The position numbers were made by a program, and so were the translations under genes. Positions 36,032 through 39,660 of a stretch of 39,660 nt of DNA are shown in pieces; position 1 is the first letter of the stretch; each line of letters begins with the position of its first letter. This DNA is from Nitrospirota bacterium. Its GTDB lineage: Bacteria; Nitrospirota; Nitrospiria; Nitrospirales; UBA8639. Where the stretch lies: positions 1-39,660 of the forward strand of contig RFGF01000059.1 of NCBI GenBank assembly GCA_003695915.1, written 5' to 3'. The notes below the pieces were generated by a model, which made no database searches, was not told where the DNA came from, and was given only the letters and a program-made list of their open reading frames with translations.

Positions 36032-37381
36032 CTAATGAATATGTTTTTTTACCACATGAGCCAAATCTTCGGCGATATCGCGTATCATCGTTTTCTCGCG
36101 TCCTTCAACCATGATCCGCAGCAGCGGTTCTGTGCCAGAATATCGAACCAAGATTCGTCCCGTTCTGTTCAACCGTTCTTCACCGCTTTGGATGGCATGC
36201 TGGATTTGAGGAATCGTGCTCAAATCTGGCTTGCTCGGCACCGAGACATCCAAACGAACTTGCGGGACAGATGTCATACATTGAGCGATCTGGGAAAGCG
36301 GCTGTCCCGTGCGCTTCATCAATTTGAGCATTTGAAGCCCGGAAATCAACCCATCCCCGCTGGTATGGAAATCGAGGAAAATCAAATGCCCCGATTGCTC
36401 GCCCCCCAGATTGTACCCGTGTCGAACCATGGATTCCAAAATATACCGATCTCCAACCGGTGTTCGAACGAGATTGATACCTGCCTTCTGCAACGCCAGT
36501 TCGAGCCCAAAATTGCTCATGACCGTTCCCACCACGGTACTATGCCGCAGGCGACCCCGTGCTTGTAAATCGAACGCAAAGGCAGCCAAGGCGTGATCCC
36601 CATCGACCAGTTCGCCTTGCTCCGAGACGAAAACCGCACGATCAGCATCACCATCGAGCGCAATGCCGATATCCGCTCTCAGCTCCCGAACAACCTGCTG
36701 CAAGCGCTCCGGGTAGACAGCTCCGCAGTTCGCATTGATGTTGGTCCCATCGGGTTCATCGGCAATCACCTCGACTGTCGCCCCGAGCTCGCGCACCACT
36801 TTGGGAAAGACATGATACGCAGCCCCATTGGCGCAATCGATGACCACGTTGAGACCTTGAAAATCCATCTGCCGCGGTAGCGACCGCTTGACGAATTCGA
36901 TATAGCGACCTTCTGCATCGTCAATGCGATACGCCTTGCCGATTTCGTCGGCCGTCGGACGAATATGCTCGATTTCGTTGGTCAGAATCAGCTCTTCGAT
37001 ACGATGCTCCAGTTCGTCGGGCAGTTTGAAGCCATCACGGGAGAAAAATTTGATACCATTGTCTTGATAGGGATTATGCGATGCGGAGATCATCACGCCC
37101 GCATCCGCGCGCAAGCTCCGCGTCAAAAAAGCAATGGCCGGCGTGGGAAGCGGGCCGACAAGCAGAACATCCACCCCCATCGAACACAGGCCAGAAGTCA
37201 GGGCCGATTCCAGCATATAACCGGAAATCCGCGTATCTTTCCCGATAACAATCTTATGACGACCTTTTCCCTGCTTGAACACATAGGCCGCAGCACGGCC
37301 GAGCTTCATGGCTATTTCGCTGGTCATCGGTTCCAAGTTCGCAACACCTCGCACACCGTCGGTCCCAAAGAGCTTTTTCAT
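36032..37381 (-). CDS. glmM: Phosphoglucosamine mutase
   Basis: Converts glucosamine-6-phosphate to glucosamine-1-phosphate for UDP-GlcNAc synthesis. The 449-residue product begins [11 protein letters not shown], has the phosphoserine loop SASHNP (S101 phosphorylated), the metal loop DGDADR (243-248), the sugar loop GGEQSGH and the phosphate-binding [13 protein letters not shown] 37381 has GGAGG 5 nt upstream; the frame is open to 37402. It follows folP by 17 bases, in the common folP-glmM order. Confidence 0.97.
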   Translation of the reverse strand: MKKLFGTDGVRGVANLEPMTSEIAMKLGRAAAYVFKQGKGRHKIVIGKDTRISGYMLESALTSGLCSMGVDVLLVGPLPTPAIAFLTRSLRADAGVMISASHNPYQDNGIKFFSRDGFKLPDELEHRIEELILTNEIEHIRPTADEIGKAYRIDDAEGRYIEFVKRSLPRQMDFQGLNVVIDCANGAAYHVFPKVVRELGATVEVIADEPDGTNINANCGAVYPERLQQVVRELRADIGIALDGDADRAVFVSEQGELVDGDHALAAFAFDLQARGRLRHSTVVGTVMSNFGLELALQKAGINLVRTPVGDRYILESMVRHGYNLGGEQSGHLIFLDFHTSGDGLISGLQMLKLMKRTGQPLSQIAQCMTSVPQVRLDVSVPSKPDLSTIPQIQHAIQSGEERLNRTGRILVRYSGTEPLLRIMVEGREKTMIRDIAEDLAHVVKKHIH

Positions 37382-37398
37382 TTGCGCCTCCCCGATCA

Positions 37399-38310
37399 TC
37401 ATGACATCCCCTTGCGCAAAGCCCGTACCACGTTGACGACGTCTGTCATGGCCCGGACATCATGAACCCGCACGATTCCGGCTCCGTGCAGGACGGCAAC
37501 AGCCACAGCGCCCGCCGTCCCGAAGAGTCGATCTTCAACAGGCTTCCCTAGGATCCGGCCGATAAACGTTTTCCGAGACACCCCAATCAGCAGCGGCCTG
37601 CCCAACTCCAGAAACGCATCCAGATGGGCGACAAGAAGACAATTATGCGTGGTATTCTTCCCGAATCCGATTCCCGGATCAAGCACGATCTGATCTCGTT
37701 GGATTCCTGCCTGTTCAGCCATCATAAGTCGTTGGGCCAAGAACGCTTTGACCTCTTGAATGACATCGGCATACTTCGGTGCCTGCTGCATAGTCCCCGG
37801 CTCTCCCTGCATATGCATCAGCACAACGCCAGCCCCTGATTCTGCTACGAGCTGCGCCATGGCGGCATCCGCCCGCAAGGCGCTGATATCGTTGACAATG
37901 GCGACCCCATGATCCAACGCGACGCGAGCCACCGCTGCCTTTTGTGTATCGATGGAAAGCGGAACCGGGCTCCGATGACCAATGGCACGCAAAAGGGGAA
38001 GGAGTCGCCGCAACTCCTCGGTCTCATCGACTCGTGTCGAGCCGGGACGGGTAGATTCGGCTCCAACATCGATGACATCCGCACCTTCTTCGGCCATTTC
38101 AAACAATCGATCGAGAGCAGCCTGAGGATCGAGGAATCGACCACCGTCGGAAAAGGAATCCGGCGTGACGTTGAGAATGCCCATGATCAGCACGCGCGCA
38201 TCTAATGGAAACACGTAGTCTCGTGCTCGAAAGATTATCGATCGCCCACAGCTGAACGTGCTAGGATTGGCTGTGATGACCGATTCGCGCTCGCGCGAGC
38301 CCATGTTCAT
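37399..38310 (-). CDS. folP: Dihydropteroate synthase
   Basis: Condenses p-aminobenzoate with dihydropterin pyrophosphate, the sulfonamide target. The 303-residue product has the signatures [15 protein letters not shown] and GAESTRPGS, the [10 protein letters not shown] strand, LDPGIGFGK and GVSRKTFIG. The N-terminus carries about 40 residues before the first signature. ATG 38310 or 38304 is possible and neither has a Shine-Dalgarno sequence; a TATAGACCCT tandem repeat lies immediately upstream. It precedes glmM and comEC. Confidence 0.95.
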   Translation of the reverse strand: MNMGSRERESVITANPSTFSCGRSIIFRARDYVFPLDARVLIMGILNVTPDSFSDGGRFLDPQAALDRLFEMAEEGADVIDVGAESTRPGSTRVDETEELRRLLPLLRAIGHRSPVPLSIDTQKAAVARVALDHGVAIVNDISALRADAAMAQLVAESGAGVVLMHMQGEPGTMQQAPKYADVIQEVKAFLAQRLMMAEQAGIQRDQIVLDPGIGFGKNTTHNCLLVAHLDAFLELGRPLLIGVSRKTFIGRILGKPVEDRLFGTAGAVAVAVLHGAGIVRVHDVRAMTDVVNVVRALRKGMS

Positions 38311-38319
38311 GTTGTACGG

Positions 38320-38339
38320 AGGGTCTATAAGGGTCTATA
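38320..38339. repeat. Two tandem 10-bp repeats just upstream of folP
   Basis: AGGGTCTATA occurs twice in direct tandem; on the minus strand this is TATAGACCCT twice, ending 9 bases before the folP ATG. Each copy includes TATAGA, a -10-like hexamer, so transcription could begin almost at the start codon. Confidence 0.7.
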
Positions 38340-38387
38340 TATTAAGGCAAGAGCTATCCCGCACAAGCCAACCGCACGTCTTGGGAT

Positions 38388-38429
38388 CAAAAAAACAAAG
38401 GGCTTTGATTTGTCAGAAATCAAAGCCCT
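38388..38429 (-). terminator. Intrinsic terminator downstream of ftsH
   Basis: On the minus strand, perfect 13-bp arms AGGGCTTTGATTT/AAATCAAAGCCCT (38417-38429 and 38399-38411) with a 5-base loop are followed by TTTGTTTTTTT. It lies about 100 bases after the ftsH stop and separates ftsH from folP. Confidence 0.9.
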
Positions 38430-38532
38430 CGCATTCGATCACGCAGCCTTTACCAAGACATCAGGGCCGATTGGGTCGTTGTATTCGCCGTCCACGTCCC
38501 AAAAACCGAGGAAGCTCGTTCCAGTTTCGATG

Positions 38533-39660
38533 TTAGACGGCGGCCGGCTCGGCCTGAGGCGAACATTGCCGCACAATGCGATCGATTTCCGCTGAATCCA
38601 ACACCTCGCGCTCCAGCAATTCTTCCGCCAACGTTCGCAAGGTATGGATATGTTCGGTGAGCATTCGCTTGGTTCGCTCATACGCCTCGAGTACCAAGCG
38701 CTTGACCTCGCGATCGATTTCCACCGCGACCTGTTCGCTGAAATCGCGACGCGTCGTAATTTCGCGCCCTAAAAATATTTCTTCGTCGCGTTTCCCAAAG
38801 GTCAATGGTCCCAGTCTTTCGCTCATCCCCCACTCACACACCATTTTCCGCGCCAATTCCGTTGCACGTTCGATATCGTTTCCGGCGCCTGTGGTGATAT
38901 TTTTGAGGATAAGCTCCTCTGCGACACGCCCCCCTAACAAAATGGCAAGCGTATTATAGAGAAAATCTTTTGAATAGCTATGCCGATCATCCAGCGGGAG
39001 CTGCATAGTCATCCCCATGGCCCGTCCTCGCGGGATAATCGTGACTTTATGGACCGGATCCGCGCCCGGGAGCAACTTCGCCATTAACGCATGCCCTGCC
39101 TCATGATAAGCCGTGATGCGCTTCTCTTCTTCGCTCAGCACCATGCTTTTCCGCTCTACGCCCATCAAAACCTTATCTTTCGCGTTCTCAAAATCAATGG
39201 GCTCGACACATTTCTTATTGAGACGAGCCGCTAAGAGTGCGGCCTCATTGACGAGATTCTCCAAATCAGCCCCTGAAAAGCCGGGTGTGCCCCTGGCAAT
39301 TTGTTCGAGATCCACATTCTCGCTAATGGGCACTTTCTTGGTATGCACTTTTAAAATCTCGACGCGACCACGGACATCAGGCCGATTCACGACGACTTGA
39401 CGGTCAAAGCGCCCCGGGCGTAGCAGTGCCGGATCCAAGACGTCAGGTCGGTTGGTGGCCGCAATCAAAATCACCCCTTCGGTCGTATCGAACCCGTCCA
39501 TCTCGACCAGCAGCTGATTCAACGTTTGTTCACGTTCATCATGACCGCCACCCAGACCGGCTCCACGCAGTCGACCTACGGCATCAATTTCATCAATGAA
39601 AATGATGCAGGGGGCATGCTTTTTCCCTTGCTCAAATAAATCGCGAACGCGGGAAGCTCC
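38533..39660 (-). CDS. ftsH: ATP-dependent zinc metalloprotease FtsH, C-terminal part (cut by window edge)
   Basis: The membrane-anchored AAA+ protease. The window holds the last 375 codons; the N-terminal membrane segment and Walker A lie beyond the right edge. Visible: Walker [11 protein letters not shown], the second region of homology [19 protein letters not shown], and the zinc-binding HEAGH, with the peptidase domain to the C-terminus (ending [18 protein letters not shown]). The frame runs open to base 39660, beyond the internal ATG at 39522. The downstream order ftsH-folP-glmM is common in bacteria. Confidence 0.97.
   Translation of the reverse strand, partial: GASRVRDLFEQGKKHAPCIIFIDEIDAVGRLRGAGLGGGHDEREQTLNQLLVEMDGFDTTEGVILIAATNRPDVLDPALLRPGRFDRQVVVNRPDVRGRVEILKVHTKKVPISENVDLEQIARGTPGFSGADLENLVNEAALLAARLNKKCVEPIDFENAKDKVLMGVERKSMVLSEEEKRITAYHEAGHALMAKLLPGADPVHKVTIIPRGRAMGMTMQLPLDDRHSYSKDFLYNTLAILLGGRVAEELILKNITTGAGNDIERATELARKMVCEWGMSERLGPLTFGKRDEEIFLGREITTRRDFSEQVAVEIDREVKRLVLEAYERTKRMLTEHIHTLRTLAEELLEREVLDSAEIDRIVRQCSPQAEPAAV

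Overview
The window is an ordinary, gene-dense bacterial chromosome segment of moderate GC. Gene content and order suggest a Nitrospirota (Nitrospira-like) bacterium: a rimP-nusA-infB cluster without ylxR/ylxQ, a tsaD-hflX-nth-yicC-gmk-rpoZ-coaBC run, an ftsH-folP-glmM-comEC cluster, a two-domain ClpC, a small secreted c-type cytochrome and many minus-strand housekeeping genes. This assignment is inference from gene content only. No insertion sequence, phage, CRISPR array or rRNA was seen. One tRNA is present.

Layout. 1-2889 (minus): rimP, nusA and the 5' part of infB, cut by the left edge, preceded by a long leader carrying a strong intrinsic terminator (2960-2985) before rimP. 3292-7720: a MinD-like ATPase (+), a SWIM zinc-finger/coiled-coil protein (-) with an overlapping 15-codon leader ORF, an HDOD protein (+) and a receiver domain lacking its phosphoacceptor aspartate (+). 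7721-8744: about 1 kb with only relic-like ORFs. 8745-11189 (minus): cation/Ca2+ exchanger, D-2-hydroxyacid dehydrogenase and a small helical protein. 11517-13860: a small membrane protein, SprT-like protease, tadA, tRNA-Ser(CGA) and a DUF5335 protein. 13864-20807 (minus): tsaD, hflX, nth, yicC, gmk, rpoZ, coaBC and possibly a small trailing ORF, closely spaced and probably largely cotranscribed. 20897-23329: clpC, with a good sigma70-type promoter upstream and a terminator downstream. 23681-27794: nadK, fumC, a zinc-ribbon protein, an ArsC-family protein preceded by 10-bp tandem repeats, and a J-domain protein. 28024-32304 (plus): a monohaem cytochrome c, then a 1,240-residue fusion of a DUF255/YyaL thioredoxin-like protein with an aldo/keto reductase. 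32305-33450: about 1.1 kb of apparent coding relics. 33451-39660 (minus): comEC, glmM, folP, a terminator, and ftsH cut by the right edge.

Working together. The left cluster controls translation initiation and transcription termination and looks autoregulated. The central minus-strand cluster combines tRNA modification (tsaD), ribosome rescue (hflX), base-excision repair (nth), nucleotide and CoA synthesis (gmk, coaBC) and the RNA polymerase omega subunit (rpoZ). The right cluster combines membrane proteolysis (ftsH), folate synthesis (folP), cell-wall precursor synthesis (glmM) and DNA uptake (comEC). The least conventional items are the DUF255-AKR fusion, the degenerate receiver beside the HDOD gene, the leader ORF of the SWIM gene, the possible AUU start of hflX, and the two fossil stretches.
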